Source: Methylobacterium sp. FF17
GTDB lineage: Bacteria > Pseudomonadota > Alphaproteobacteria > Rhizobiales > Beijerinckiaceae
Length of the DNA: 64,000 bases
Reading direction: 5' to 3'
NCBI RefSeq assembly: GCF_025813715.1
Contig: NZ_CP107532.1
Span: 5,274,501-5,338,500, forward strand
The notes below the pieces were generated by a model. It saw only the letters and a list, made by a program, of their open reading frames with translations, was not told the origin of the DNA and searched no databases. Positions 1-9,877 of the stretch are shown one piece after another. Position numbers and translations under genes: made by a program. The stretch's first letter is position 1, and each line of letters starts with the position of its first letter.

Positions 1-96
1 ATCTTCCGGCTCGACGTCAACGGCAGGCTCGTCGAGCACTGGGACGTGCTGCAGATCCTGCCGGAGACCTCCGCCAACGCGAACGGAATGTTCTGA
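1..96 (+). CDS. SnoaL-like / NTF2-fold protein, C-terminal fragment
   Basis: This is the last 31 codons of a gene that enters from the left edge, ending in TGA at 94-96. The visible tail contains an HWDVLQ stretch followed by [11 protein letters not shown]. That ending is typical of SnoaL-like (NTF2-fold, predicted aldol-condensation-type) proteins, where the Trp-Asp-Val-x-Gln segment forms the last strand. The family assignment rests on this tail only. Substrate and start are outside the window. Confidence 0.6.
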   Translation: MFRLDVNGRLVEHWDVLQILPETSANANGMF

Positions 97-254
97 ACCA
101 GGGGGATGCAGCGGTTGTGTCGGCGACAGGCCGCTCCACCATCAATCCTGGCAGAAGACGGAGAGGGTCCCGAGATTCGCCACCGGAGGGTCTCACAGAT
201 CCACTCGCGGGGTGATGTCAGGGATAGAACGGGTAGCCCGTCGAGCGACAGGGC

Positions 255-656
255 TTGTCCTTCGTTCCCGGCAAGGGGATGCACTCTGCTTCCTCTCCGG
301 ACACGGTGTCGAAGCGCCCATTCGTCCTGACGTCTTTCGACAAACGCGCTCCGTTGTACGTCCGGGCTAAAGCCAAGGACGAAGGCCTGACCGCCGGGCG
401 GTGGGCGTGGGCGGTCTCCAGGAAGAACGAGCGTTTTCTAATCGTTCCCTTGCGGCCGGACTATGCGGACCGCTCCGTCGCGCTGGCAGGCGGTCTTGAA
501 GCGTCAAAAGATATTGGGCGGCGGCACGGCGTCGGAGTCATGCTCGAGGTAGCCGCGCCGCCGGGTGGCATCGCTTCGGTCACGAGGACTGAAAATACGA
601 TCCTTCAGCGATCCAAAACGGCGCGGTCGTTCTTAGCCACCAACGTCCGGAAGTAA
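255..656 (+). CDS. Hypothetical protein, doubtful
   Basis: A 133-codon frame opening with TTG. An in-frame ATG lies eight codons in, at 279, and may be the better start. No family is recognised. The translation is basic, without a membrane segment or signal peptide, and its composition looks protein-like. It overlaps the 3' end of the convergent TerB-like gene by about 50 bases, which argues against it. Third-position GC is lower than in neighbouring genes, as it is in the TerB gene, so this corner may have a different history. Kept as a weak candidate. Confidence 0.3.
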   Translation: MSFVPGKGMHSASSPDTVSKRPFVLTSFDKRAPLYVRAKAKDEGLTAGRWAWAVSRKNERFLIVPLRPDYADRSVALAGGLEASKDIGRRHGVGVMLEVAAPPGGIASVTRTENTILQRSKTARSFLATNVRK

Positions 657-1015
657 GGGGTCAGCTCGCCCTCGGTCAGTCCGAAAGCGTTCGCGAACTG
701 CAGGATCAATTGCTGTTCGCCTGGTTCAGCCTCACCATCCGACATCGCGCTGTCGATCATGTTCAGAATGATACAAAGCTTCTGATCTGGCCGCAGGTTG
801 GTCGCTGCGTCGGTTAAGAACTGCGCTGGCTGGGTAGAGCGGGTGTAGCGCAGTGCTGCGTCCAACTGCTGGCGCGTCGCGTTGCGGCCCAGAACCGACA
901 TCAGGTGGCCGACTTCTTCGGGATCGATCTCTCCGTCCGATGCCATACAATAGAGCAAAGATACGGCGAGACAGTTCCGAGGCGTGAGGTCAATGGATGT
1001 TTGTGACTTGAACAT
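605..1015 (-). CDS. TerB-like tellurite-resistance-family protein
   Basis: A 136-residue cytoplasmic all-alpha protein. Two SDGE motifs (MASDGEIDPEE near residue 30 and MSDGEAEPGEQ near 95) are spaced as in TerB domains, where acidic residues of this kind bind metal. TerB proteins are linked to tellurite and envelope stress, but their biochemical role is not settled. The length is right for a stand-alone TerB domain. ATG at 1015 was chosen. A TTG three codons upstream at 1024 has a slightly better purine-rich leader and is an alternative. No other ter gene is nearby, so this is an orphan. Confidence 0.75.
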   Translation of the reverse strand: MFKSQTSIDLTPRNCLAVSLLYCMASDGEIDPEEVGHLMSVLGRNATRQQLDAALRYTRSTQPAQFLTDAATNLRPDQKLCIILNMIDSAMSDGEAEPGEQQLILQFANAFGLTEGELTPYFRTLVAKNDRAVLDR

Positions 1016-1394
1016 ATTGAACAAAGGTTCGCCCCCTACAGAACGCCGGCTTGTGGTGCTGGCAACGGCCTCTAATAGAAGGCGCTAACCGCCTTGTCGA
1101 TTGCCTCAAACCCGATGAGCGGAAGACTTTTTTCTTTGCCTCGGATGATTATGCGCCCTAATACGTGAACTTCAGTTATGCAACGAACAGCTAAGCGGAT
1201 ATAGAGACCAAGAGACTGGTCGCGCTGGGCAATCGAACCATAGGACGGCTCTGGTGACCTGCGTAGAAGGTCCGCGACCGAGCAGGCGTCGGGGTATCGG
1301 GACCAAGCCGATTGCCAGGGGCGGAATACGGCAACGAGCGCGCGTCATATGTGGTTGACACCGACAAGCTCAGGCTTCCCAGGTGCGAACGTCT
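1016..1394. other. Intergenic, 379 bases
   Basis: No convincing gene. It lies upstream of the TerB-like gene and downstream of the cyclase gene, so the only expected signal is the leftward terB promoter. I see no clear -35/-10 pair. It is somewhat less GC-rich than its surroundings. Confidence 0.5.
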
Positions 1395-2501
1395 CTAACG
1401 GACCCGGGCTGCCAAGGCCAACGCCGCCGACGCATGCTCGGCTTCGCTCCCTGCGTAAGCCTTGGATTGTTCCACTGCTTTCCGCACACGCTGTTCCGCG
1501 AGGGCATGCACGACCATCGCTTCACTACGGCCGCGGAGCAGATGCGAGCCGAGCGCTTCGGCTTCGATCCCGTCGGGCAGTGCCGGCAGACGGGCGAAGA
1601 CCACATCCGAGATAAGTACCGGTTTTCCGGCGTTGCGACAGAGGCCTTCGAGCCTTGCAGTCGCGTTCATGACGTCGCCGAAATACGCGATCTTGTGGCG
1701 ATCGACGCCGACCTCCGCGGTCACGACGTTGCCGCCGTGCAAGGCGGCACGCAGTTCGGGCACGATACCGAACCGACTGACCCAGACCTCCCGATCGCTG
1801 CGAAGCGCCTCCCGGATCGCGAAGACACAGGCGACGCACCGGGCCTTTTCGACGCCCCTCGCGAACGGCCAAGAGATAATGACCTGGTCGCCCACGTAGT
1901 CATCGACCTGGCCGCGATGCCGGCGAACCGGTTCGGCGATGGCTGAAAAAACGGCCTTCAGCAGTTCCTGTGCGGCAAGGTCGCCGCGCCTCTCCGCGTA
2001 GGTGGTCGACCCGACAAGGTCGAGGAACAGGAAAACGCGCTCTTCGCTGATCGGCCGATGGTAACGGCCGACGATGAGGTTTGCGAACGTCTCCGCTCCG
2101 ATCAGGTCGCGAACGCGCAGGGCAGACACGAGGAGTGCCGAGACGACCAACGCGTAGGGAATGGTAGAAAGCTTAGGCGTGACGGCTTCCGGGAAGCTTT
2201 TGTCCGTGAGACCCAGCGTCCAGACGACCGAGCCGGTGAGGGCCATTCCCGCGAGGATGATCAGGAGCAGGCTAACCTCGGCGGCGGCAAAATAGGCCAG
2301 GGTCGGCAGACGCCGGAGCCGCCTACTGTAGCCGGAGAAAAAAACACCGCGTTCATACGCAATGGTCAGAACGCCGATGCAGGTGCCGTAGAGGATGCCG
2401 ACCGGACTTGGTCCATCGTTCAACAGATAACCATGCAGTGCGCCGAACAGGGCACTGATGCCAGCGATGGTGATCCAGAAGGCCGCACTGCCGTAAGGCA
2501 T
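1395..2501 (-). CDS. Membrane-anchored class III adenylate/guanylate cyclase
   Basis: A 368-residue protein predicted to make a cyclic nucleotide from ATP (or GTP). Four hydrophobic segments (about residues 7-25, 34-52, 68-90, 112-128) anchor it in the inner membrane. The C-terminal half is a class III cyclase domain: the DLVGST metal-binding Asp (D161) is followed by DDYVGDQVI with the second metal Asp (D205), then a FGDVMNATARLEG segment typical of the dimer-interface and transition-state region. ATG at 2501 is preceded by GGAGAAG at good spacing. The open frame continues upstream but turns low-complexity and Arg-rich. It is divergent from the hydrolase gene at 2827. Two Crp-family regulators lie elsewhere in the window, but a link is only conjecture. 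Confidence 0.85.
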   Translation of the reverse strand: MPYGSAAFWITIAGISALFGALHGYLLNDGPSPVGILYGTCIGVLTIAYERGVFFSGYSRRLRRLPTLAYFAAAEVSLLLIILAGMALTGSVVWTLGLTDKSFPEAVTPKLSTIPYALVVSALLVSALRVRDLIGAETFANLIVGRYHRPISEERVFLFLDLVGSTTYAERRGDLAAQELLKAVFSAIAEPVRRHRGQVDDYVGDQVIISWPFARGVEKARCVACVFAIREALRSDREVWVSRFGIVPELRAALHGGNVVTAEVGVDRHKIAYFGDVMNATARLEGLCRNAGKPVLISDVVFARLPALPDGIEAEALGSHLLRGRSEAMVVHALAEQRVRKAVEQSKAYAGSEAEHASAALALAARVR

Positions 2502-2826
2502 CGTCTTCTCCGGTAATGATGGTCCAGCAAGGGATTGCTCAATCACGGCATCAGCGTGGCCGTCGAGTCCTGCCAAGGCTGGTCTCGCCGGTCCCGTGCG
2601 ATAAGGCACGTGCGAAAGGCGAAGGGCGGGCTTTTCGAGCAGAGTGACGGCTTTGGTCCAAGATGCCCGAGCTTGGTGCCGCCGAGGATTGCAGCGAAAC
2701 CGCCTGAAACCTGCGGCGTTTGCAGTTGCGTGTAAGAAACGGCACCGCCCCCGCTCTCGCCTCATGACACATTGACCACATCGCTTCGATGCTTCCGCTG
2801 AAGCGACAGAGCCCGGCGGGACGTCC
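2502..2826. other. Divergent intergenic region, 325 bases
   Basis: It separates the leftward cyclase and the rightward hydrolase and so must hold both promoters. I could not pick out a convincing promoter or operator. No gene is supported. Confidence 0.4.
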
Positions 2827-3900
2827 ATGCCCCTCAACGACGATGCTTCGGTCCGGCCCCTCGTTACCCGGGCGCCGGTCGCGCGTGGCTGCGACCGCCG
2901 CCGCTTCGGCGCCATGGTGCTGGCTGCTGGAGTAGACGTCCTGCTTCCGCGCCCTTCGGCCGCCGCAGGTCCGGCGTCCGAGGAGCCCCGCATCATCGAC
3001 TTCGCATGGGTCGACCCGGCGCGCGGGCGCTCGGTGCCGGCACGGCTCTACTGGCCGGCCACCTCCGGCAGGAAGGCGCCCGTGCCGCTGATCGTCTTCT
3101 CCCATGGACTCGGCGGCTCCCGGACAGGCTACAGCTATCTCGGAGACGGGTGGTCGGCGCGTGGGACCGCCAGTCTGCACATCCAGCATGTTGGCAGCGA
3201 CCAGACCCTCTGGCAGGGCAATCCGCTCCTGCTCCTCGACCGTCTCGATGGCGCAGCGGATGAGCGTGAGGCCATAGAACGGACCCGCGATGTACGCTTC
3301 GGGCTCGACCGCCTGCTGGACCGGGGTGGTCCATTCGCAGCGGCTGTCGACCGGAGGCGCATCGTGGCGGCCGGTCATTCCTACGGCGCGAACACGACCC
3401 TGATCCTCACGGGTGCCCAGGTGGTCCGGGACGGTCGATTGCTCGGCGAACGAGATGCCCGCTTCTCGGCCAGCATCGTCATCTCGGCACCGCCGTTCTA
3501 CGGCGAGACCGATCTCGCGTCTGTCCTCCGCTCGGTCGACGTGCCCACGCTCCACGTCACGACGACCGAGGATACGATCCGCCTGCCGGGCCGGTATTCG
3601 GCGGTTCAGGACCGCATCGACATCTTCCAGGCGATTCCAACGCCGCATAAGGCCCTCGTCGTCTTCCAGGGCGGCTCACATAGCGTCTTCACCGACAGGA
3701 CCCTCCGAAACGGCGGCCCTTTGAACCCCCTGATCAAGCGGGCGACCGCGGAGGCCGCCTTGGCCTTCCTGGACCTCGCCTATCGGTCGGATGCCGCGCC
3801 CCTCGAAGCGTGGAGCGCGGTGTGGAAGCCGATCCTGGCGGCAGCGCCCACGCCGTTCAGCGTTCCCGCACGACCAGCGGGCCGTAAGCGCCAAGCCTGA
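2827..3900 (+). CDS. Tat-exported alpha/beta hydrolase
   Basis: A 357-residue alpha/beta-hydrolase-fold protein resembling the dienelactone hydrolase / PAF-acetylhydrolase group. The N-terminus carries a twin-arginine-type signal (DRRRFG near residues 23-28, then a hydrophobic run and an Ala-rich cleavage area), so the enzyme is probably exported folded. Mature-domain landmarks are the oxyanion-hole FSHGLGG at 91-97, the nucleophile elbow GHSYG at 183-187 (Ser185), a plausible acid near Asp249, and GGSHS with His285. The substrate is not deducible. It stands alone, rightward, with its own upstream region. Confidence 0.8.
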   Translation: MPLNDDASVRPLVTRAPVARGCDRRRFGAMVLAAGVDVLLPRPSAAAGPASEEPRIIDFAWVDPARGRSVPARLYWPATSGRKAPVPLIVFSHGLGGSRTGYSYLGDGWSARGTASLHIQHVGSDQTLWQGNPLLLLDRLDGAADEREAIERTRDVRFGLDRLLDRGGPFAAAVDRRRIVAAGHSYGANTTLILTGAQVVRDGRLLGERDARFSASIVISAPPFYGETDLASVLRSVDVPTLHVTTTEDTIRLPGRYSAVQDRIDIFQAIPTPHKALVVFQGGSHSVFTDRTLRNGGPLNPLIKRATAEAALAFLDLAYRSDAAPLEAWSAVWKPILAAAPTPFSVPARPAGRKRQA

Positions 3901-4322
3901 GAACGTCCGCGGTGCGGGCGTAATGGCCCGACAGGGTTGCAGCCCGATCGCGGAGGATGACCTCATGGCGGGTTCCGGTGTTTTGGGGGCGCAGTTGTGA
4001 ACAGGCGCAGCAACCGCATTCACGCGACCAGGAACCTACGGGCGAACACAGGCGCCCAACCGGATCGAAATGAATTCTGGAGCGCGAAACGCCACGCTTG
4101 CGACCGGCCCGCGTTTGGGCCCGGACGGGCGCCCCCAGTCGCATCGCCAAGTCGTCGATCCTGTCGGTGAGATGGGACCACGCAAGGTCCGGTTGATGAC
4201 AAAGACGCCCAAAAGCAGTCAGGCACATACCACCTGATCCAGACGTAGAGCAGTCGCACGGGTGCCGACCAAACAGAGAGGCTGCTATGGCCCTGTGACG
4301 GCTGGGTTCCAGCTGGAGGGGC
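3901..4322. other. Intergenic, 422 bases
   Basis: No gene supported. It lies between the hydrolase and a transposase remnant and may include decayed insertion-sequence flank. No inverted repeat was recognised. Confidence 0.4.
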
Positions 4323-4780
4323 ATGACCTCTTCACGCAAAGCCGACCCGTCCGACGTCTCGGATGAAGCGTGAGCGCTGGTCGCTCCCTCTCTGACGCTG
4401 CTGTGCGAGGATGCGGGACAGCGCGAGCACAGTCTGCGCGCGGTGTTCAACGGGCGGCGCGACGTCGTGAAGACGAGTGCGCCGTGGCGCTGGATGAACG
4501 ACGACCTGCCGCCGTGGGACGCGGTCTACCAGCAGGCCCAAAGCTGGCTGGCGGCCGGGTGCTTCGGGCAACGGGCCGACGATCTGCCGCGAGCCAAGCG
4601 CGGCTTCGTCCTCTTGCCACCGCGCTGGGTGGTGGTGCGCTCCTTCGCCTGGGTGACGCTTCCGCCGCCTCGTCAAAGACTATAAGCGCTCTCCCAGCAC
4701 GCTGGCAGACCTCCACATCGTCGCCTTCGTCTGCCTCATGGTCAAACAGGCCACTCAACTCGCGGCCGGTTCATGTGGTC
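4323..4780 (+). pseudogene. IS5-family transposase remnant
   Basis: Reading from ATG 4323 gives the N-terminal domain of an IS5/DUF4096-type transposase, including REHSLRAVFNGRRD, APWRWM and PPWDAVYQQ. There are three lesions. TGA at 4371-4373 falls where relatives have Trp. The central part carrying most of the DDE catalytic core is missing: the text jumps from the N-terminal domain to the RGFVLLPPRWVV segment near the C-terminus. A frameshift near 4659 then moves the ending (RRLVKDYKRSPSTL, HIVAFVCLM) into another frame. It cannot make an active transposase. Confidence 0.75.
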
Positions 4781-5094
4781 AGTCCCGCAAATGTCGCGAA
4801 ATCACGCGGCGCATTTTCAAAGACTTAGCTCAGCTTTTCCAGCCGCGGGTGCGAATCTTGGCAACCAATTACCGCGAAATATGAGGTTATTTCCGGCAAA
4901 ACGTGCGAATCCCCTTTCGCACAACATAGTCCGGCTCTTTGAGGCATCCAGCTCCGGGCTCACCACCCTGCCCTGCCGGTCCCATAAGGTGCCATGGGAC
5001 GCTGGAGGGATCTGAGACGAGGTCGACATGAGCCCCAATCATCGGTCACCAACGGTGGTGAGATTACCAGTGGTGCGTATTCGGAGGCTTGCGC
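4781..5094. other. Intergenic, 314 bases
   Basis: No gene supported. A 6-bp-stem hairpin (TCACCA, loop ACGG, TGGTGA) sits at 5046-5061, just downstream of the leftward chemotaxis gene. It has no T-run, so a terminator role is only possible. Confidence 0.35.
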
Positions 5095-6837
5095 TTAGGC
5101 GGCCCGGTTGGTGGCGGGCTCAAGGGCCGGGTGACGTAGTCCCGACCTGATGCTCAAGCCGACCCTGTCCCCCTCGATCCACGCAGTCTCCGCGGGTGTG
5201 CGGAACCCGTCGCCGGCCTCCAATTCAACCGCTTCACCGGGAACAAGGGGCGGCGCTCCGGCGATCCGCGCGCCATATGCCGAGATCTCGATCATCCGGA
5301 CCGGATGCCGACATCCCCGGCTGTACAGGAAGCCCGCCTCGTCGACCCCGATGCGCAGTGCGCCGCGACGCTCTTCCAGGTCGGTCGTCACCCGCTGCAC
5401 GAACTGGGCGACCGAGGATGCGAGGTCCGTCGCGACGGCCTTCAGGGCCTCCGATGCGGTCAGCGCCGTGTTCGCGTGGTGCTGCGTTTCCAGGGTCGCG
5501 CGCGAGACGGCGATGGTCCCGGCGTATGCATCCGCACTCCCCTGGGCAACCCGCGCGACCGTCCGCGAGATCACTTGCGTGGCGGCTCGCTGCTGATCGA
5601 CCGAGACCGCGATGGATGTGGTCAACGCGTCCACTTCCTGGGTCGCCCGTGCCATCGCCTGAACGGAGCCGACGGTCCGCCGCGTCGACGCCTGGATCGC
5701 CTCGACCTGGGACACGATCTCGTCGGCCGCCCTCATGGTCTGGCCCGATAACGCCTTCACCTCGGAGGCAACGACCGCGAAGCCGCGCCCCGCCGCACCT
5801 GCACGGGCCGCCTCGATGGTGGCATTCAGTGCAAGGAGGTTGGTCTGGTCCGCCACGGACTTGATCAGGCTCACGACCGTACCGATGCGCTCTGCCACGA
5901 CCGCGAGTTGCCCGACCTCCCCGCTCGTCGCCTGCGCGATGCCGGTCATGTTGACGATCAGCTCCCGCGCCCTCTCGGTCTGTCCGGCGATGTCGGCGAT
6001 GGAGACGCTGAGTTCCTCGGATCCCGCCGAGACGGAAAGGACGTCCTTCGCGGTGGCGGATGCCGTGGTCTCGGACGAGGATGCCTGCCGGCTCGACTGC
6101 ATGGCGACGTCGCTCAGTGCCAGAGCCGTTCCCCGCATCTCCTCCGTCTCACGCTCGACCCGGCGCTCTATGGCGATCAAGCCATCGCGAAACTCCGCGA
6201 CAACCTCGCCGAGGCGACGTTGGCGGTGGGCCTCCAGGTCACGGTTCTGGCCCGCCGCCGCTTCGGCGCGCCGCTGCGCGACGACGCTGTCGGCTGCCTG
6301 CCGCATCGCCGCCTCTGCCGCGGCGAGCGCCTTGGCGAGCTGGCGGGCCGCCAGCATCAGGGCTCCGGCTTCTGTGACGAGAACGATGGCATGAAGGAGG
6401 ACGCGTAGGTACTCGGCTCCGTTCGGAAAGACGGCGGCGGGATAGAGGACGTTCAGGGCGAGGTGATGTACCGCGACCACCCCGGCGGCCACGAGGATGG
6501 AGGACCAGCAGCACCATCCCGCGACGATGGCGAGGGATGCGAAGAACACCATGTGCACGTCGATCTGCAGGTGCGTGCCGGATGAGACGAGTGCGAGCAA
6601 CGCCACGAGCAGCATCATGGACGCTGCGGAGAGGTGACGCGTGGACGCTGCCGCTCCTTGGCGCTTGGCGCTACCGGCGGTAGCCGCCAAGGACAGGATC
6701 GCGATGGCCGTCACGGTGCCCGGAAGGACATCCCTCCACCAAGCGAGGACGGTGACGACGGTCGCGAGGACGCCAAGTGCGCCGAGCATGACGGGAAGGA
6801 AGGCGAGACGCAGGCGGTCAAGGCTGGCGGAGTTCAT
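5095..6837 (-). CDS. Methyl-accepting chemotaxis receptor with C-terminal PilZ-like domain
   Basis: A 580-residue inner-membrane receptor. The first ~190 residues hold a cluster of hydrophobic segments and no large periplasmic domain, so it probably senses within or at the membrane. A coiled-coil signalling domain follows, with the conserved hairpin tip ([19 protein letters not shown]) that contacts CheA/CheW. After the receptor domain comes a ~90-residue beta-rich tail resembling PilZ: an Arg-rich EERRGALR start and ISAYGAR in place of (D/N)xSxxG. A c-di-GMP input is therefore plausible, though the first motif residue is Glu. ATG 6837 overlaps the stop of the upstream gene (ATGA), indicating translational coupling. 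Confidence 0.85.
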   Translation of the reverse strand: MNSASLDRLRLAFLPVMLGALGVLATVVTVLAWWRDVLPGTVTAIAILSLAATAGSAKRQGAAASTRHLSAASMMLLVALLALVSSGTHLQIDVHMVFFASLAIVAGWCCWSSILVAAGVVAVHHLALNVLYPAAVFPNGAEYLRVLLHAIVLVTEAGALMLAARQLAKALAAAEAAMRQAADSVVAQRRAEAAAGQNRDLEAHRQRRLGEVVAEFRDGLIAIERRVERETEEMRGTALALSDVAMQSSRQASSSETTASATAKDVLSVSAGSEELSVSIADIAGQTERARELIVNMTGIAQATSGEVGQLAVVAERIGTVVSLIKSVADQTNLLALNATIEAARAGAAGRGFAVVASEVKALSGQTMRAADEIVSQVEAIQASTRRTVGSVQAMARATQEVDALTTSIAVSVDQQRAATQVISRTVARVAQGSADAYAGTIAVSRATLETQHHANTALTASEALKAVATDLASSVAQFVQRVTTDLEERRGALRIGVDEAGFLYSRGCRHPVRMIEISAYGARIAGAPPLVPGEAVELEAGDGFRTPAETAWIEGDRVGLSIRSGLRHPALEPATNRAA

Positions 6838-7208
6838 GGCTGGCTCGGTGCTGTAAGCGTCGCGGGAAGGGGCAGACTGGGAAGGCACCCGCCGAGTGGG
6901 CCGGCGGCGGCGACGAGGTAGACCCCTTTGCGGCGCAGATCCGCCGCGAGGTCTTGTCGGTCCGCATGCAACACCGCGACATGGCCCTTGGCCGAGACCC
7001 ATAGGATAGATGCGCCGGATTCCGCGATTGCGTGGGGAACGGGTGCATCCGGGATCAGGGTGAGCACTATGACCGGTTGTCCGGGCCGCGGCGTCAACGC
7101 CAGGGCGGCCGGTGCGAGACCGAAAGCGAGGACGAGGGAGCTTGCTCGGACGACCTTGCGGTGTCGCGCCAGCCGAGGCTTTGGCTCCTCGCTCCGCAGG
7201 CTTTGCAA
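6834..7208 (-). CDS. Small exported protein coupled to the chemotaxis receptor
   Basis: A 124-residue protein of unknown family. A basic N-terminus is followed by a hydrophobic stretch (about residues 21-38) ending in Ala-Leu-Ala-Leu, which fits a signal peptide or N-terminal anchor. The rest is a small domain containing [16 protein letters not shown] and a Pro-rich tail. Its TGA overlaps the ATG of the receptor gene by four bases, so the two are very likely one transcription and translation unit. It could be a periplasmic partner or ligand-binding subunit of the receptor, but this is inference. The start is TTG; a downstream start is possible. Confidence 0.6.
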   Translation of the reverse strand: MQSLRSEEPKPRLARHRKVVRASSLVLAFGLAPAALALTPRPGQPVIVLTLIPDAPVPHAIAESGASILWVSAKGHVAVLHADRQDLAADLRRKGVYLVAAAGPLGGCLPSLPLPATLTAPSQP

Positions 7209-7299
7209 GTCGCACCTCGCCCTGTCTTGCTTCTTCGTTCGGGTCGCCAGGAGGGATGTTAGGGCGAACGAGGTTGATTATTGCTTATTGTTTCCGGTT

Positions 7300-9687
7300 T
7301 CAGGCGCGTTTCGGCTCGGCTGAACCGTGGGAAACCTCGCCATGCGTATGTTGTGCGAACGCTGCGATGGGTGATGGTTTGCCCATGAGGTAACCCTGCG
7401 CGGCATGGCATTGCTCGGCCGCAAGGAAGCCAAGCTCCTCGTCTGTCTCGACGCCTTCCGCCAGGACGGGTAATCCGAGCCCGCGGCCGAGTCCCAGAAC
7501 GGAGCGTACGATTGCGGCCGTCTGCTCGTTGCTGTCGACGGAGCGCACGAACGAAGCGTCGATCTTGATCTTGTCGAACGGGAACGAGCGCAGGTTCGAC
7601 AACGACGAATATCCCGTACCGAAATCGTCCATCGCGATGCGCAGCCCAAGGGCTTTCAGTTGTCGAAGCGTCAGCAACGCCCGGCTGGGATCGCGGATGA
7701 GGGCGGTCTCGGTCACCTCGGCCTCCAGCCGGCTGGGCGAGAGCCCGGTCTGTAGCAGCACCTCGTGAACGAGGCGGACGAAATGCGGGCTGTGGATCTG
7801 CACCGCCGAGACATTGACGGCCAACGACAAGGGCTTCGGCCATGTCGCCGCCTCGCGGCAGGCTTCGCGCAAGACCCATTCGCCGATCTGCAGGATGGCG
7901 TCGGTTTCCTCGGCGATGGGGATGAACACGGCCGGCGAGACGTAGCCCCGTTCCGGATGCTTCCAGCGCAGCAGCGCCTCGAAGCCCGTGACGGCGCCGC
8001 TGTCGACCTCGGTCTGGGGCTGGTAGACGAGGTGCGTCTCCCCGCGCGCCACGGCATGGCGCAGGTCGTGCTCCAAAAGCCGTCGCTCGCGCACCTCCGA
8101 GCCCATCCTCGCCTCGAAGAACCGATAGGTGCCGCGGCCCTCGGACTTTGCGCGGTATAGCGCGGTATCCGCATAGTTCAGCAGCGTCGCCTTCTCCTGC
8201 GCGTCATCCGGATAGAGGGCGATGCCGATGCTTGTCGCGATCTGCGGCCCGGTTCCCTCAGCCTTGCCGGAGCGCAGAGCCTCCAGGATGCGCTCGGCAA
8301 GGCGCCCGGCCGTGGCGGCGTGCTCGCAGGGCATCAGCACGGCGAACTCGTCACCTCCGAGCCGCGCCATCGTCTGCGTGCCGTCGAGCTCCGCCGAGAC
8401 GATGCGGGCGACGGCTTCCAGCATGGCGTCTCCGGCGGCGTGTCCGAAAAGGTCGTTGACCTCCTTGAATCGGTCGAGGTCGAGGCAGAGCACGGCGAGC
8501 TTGCTGTTGGCCACGTCCGCTGACCTGAGCTCCTGCTCCAGCCGCTTGCCGAAGCTCGCGCGGTTCGCAAGTCCGGTGAGCGGATCGTGATGGGCCAGGT
8601 GCTGTATCTGACGCTCTGCCTGCCGGCGAGCCCGTAAGTCGCGCACGGCGACCGCGTAATGGGGTTGCCCGGCATGATCGACCGGCTGCGTGATGATCTC
8701 GACGGGGGCCATTCCGCCATCCGACAGGCATAGTTCCACCTCGGCTGGCCGTCCGGGATGGCCGGCCATGGCCAGCCCGGTCGCGTCGCCGGGCAGGAAG
8801 GCCGATAGTGCTGCCCCGGCGAGCAAATCCGAGGATTTCCCGACCAGGCGGGCGAAGGCGAGGTTGGCGGTGACGATGGTATCTCCCGTGCAGACGACGA
8901 GCCCCTCGACGGCGGCGTTGGCTAGGCTGCGCAGGCGCTCGCCCTCCAGCTTGACGTGCCGGTGGTCACGCACGTCGAGCGCCAGTGCGGCTCCGGCAAG
9001 CAGGAGGACCGCGAAGCATGCCAGGGCCACGGCGACCGCCAACCAACTGTTCGGGACCGCCGACGGGGAAACGACCAGGGTTGGGTCCGGCGTGACGGTC
9101 ACGGCACCCATGGCGGTGAAATGATGGCTGCAGATCGCAAGCAGCAGCAGGAGCGCGGCGGGGATCTGCCGTCGCAAGCCCCTTCCGCCGGACCGCGTGG
9201 CCAGTGCGGCACCGCCTAGGATCGCACCGAGCGCCACCGAGACGCAGACCGTGATAGGATCCCATGCCTTGTGTCCCGCGACGGCATAGGCCGCCATGCC
9301 GGTATAATGCATCGCGGCTATGCCCAGGCCCAGGATCCCGCCTCCGCCCCAGGTTGCCGGCAATCCGCCGACGACGACGGCGAGGGACAATCCGCAGCCG
9401 ACGAGCGCGATGGCGATGACGAATGAGAGAGCGGTCAGCGTAAGGTCGTAGCCTCCGGGGATGCCTGGCTCGAAGGCGAGCATCGCGATGAAGTGGGTCG
9501 CCCAGATGCCGGAGCCTCCGGCGGTCGCGGAGACTGCGAGCCATCCGACCTGGACCCAGCCGTCCGCACGGCGAGCGTGGCTGACGAGGCAGATCGTCGT
9601 CAGGGCTGACAGGGCGCAAAGTGCAGCCGCGAGGGCGACGAGGCGCAGGTCATGTGCCTCGACGAGGCAACCGACGACGGTGATCAT
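7300..9687 (-). CDS. MHYT-PAS-GGDEF-EAL c-di-GMP signalling protein
   Basis: A 795-residue membrane protein. The N-terminal ~240 residues form the seven-helix MHYT sensor, with its three His-containing motifs (ATHFIAM, AMHYTGM, SHHFTAM), thought to bind a metal and sense a diatomic gas. A PAS-like segment (about 250-360) leads to a GGDEF domain with intact GGDEF at 444-448 and no obvious RxxD inhibitory site, then an EAL domain with EAL at 570-572 and DDFGTGYSS. Both the cyclase and phosphodiesterase motifs are intact, so it may make and degrade c-di-GMP. ATG 9687 (MITVVGCLVEAHDLRLV) matches the usual MHYT start. The frame extends 14 codons further upstream. Confidence 0.9.
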   Translation of the reverse strand: MITVVGCLVEAHDLRLVALAAALCALSALTTICLVSHARRADGWVQVGWLAVSATAGGSGIWATHFIAMLAFEPGIPGGYDLTLTALSFVIAIALVGCGLSLAVVVGGLPATWGGGGILGLGIAAMHYTGMAAYAVAGHKAWDPITVCVSVALGAILGGAALATRSGGRGLRRQIPAALLLLLAICSHHFTAMGAVTVTPDPTLVVSPSAVPNSWLAVAVALACFAVLLLAGAALALDVRDHRHVKLEGERLRSLANAAVEGLVVCTGDTIVTANLAFARLVGKSSDLLAGAALSAFLPGDATGLAMAGHPGRPAEVELCLSDGGMAPVEIITQPVDHAGQPHYAVAVRDLRARRQAERQIQHLAHHDPLTGLANRASFGKRLEQELRSADVANSKLAVLCLDLDRFKEVNDLFGHAAGDAMLEAVARIVSAELDGTQTMARLGGDEFAVLMPCEHAATAGRLAERILEALRSGKAEGTGPQIATSIGIALYPDDAQEKATLLNYADTALYRAKSEGRGTYRFFEARMGSEVRERRLLEHDLRHAVARGETHLVYQPQTEVDSGAVTGFEALLRWKHPERGYVSPAVFIPIAEETDAILQIGEWVLREACREAATWPKPLSLAVNVSAVQIHSPHFVRLVHEVLLQTGLSPSRLEAEVTETALIRDPSRALLTLRQLKALGLRIAMDDFGTGYSSLSNLRSFPFDKIKIDASFVRSVDSNEQTAAIVRSVLGLGRGLGLPVLAEGVETDEELGFLAAEQCHAAQGYLMGKPSPIAAFAQHTHGEVSHGSAEPKRA

Positions 9688-9877
9688 GAGGGACGGCCTT
9701 GAAACGTTCAGGCGCCACCATTGGGTCAAACCCTGTAGAGGGCCTTAAGGCTGGCCGCCGACCTTCCATAAAGGGACTTGATCCAGGTGAGGCATACTGT
9801 CTTGGCCGCCGCAAAGACCCGTTAGGCATTGCCGTGGCAAGGTTCCAGGCCACGAAGAAGCCCGGGGACTTCATTCC

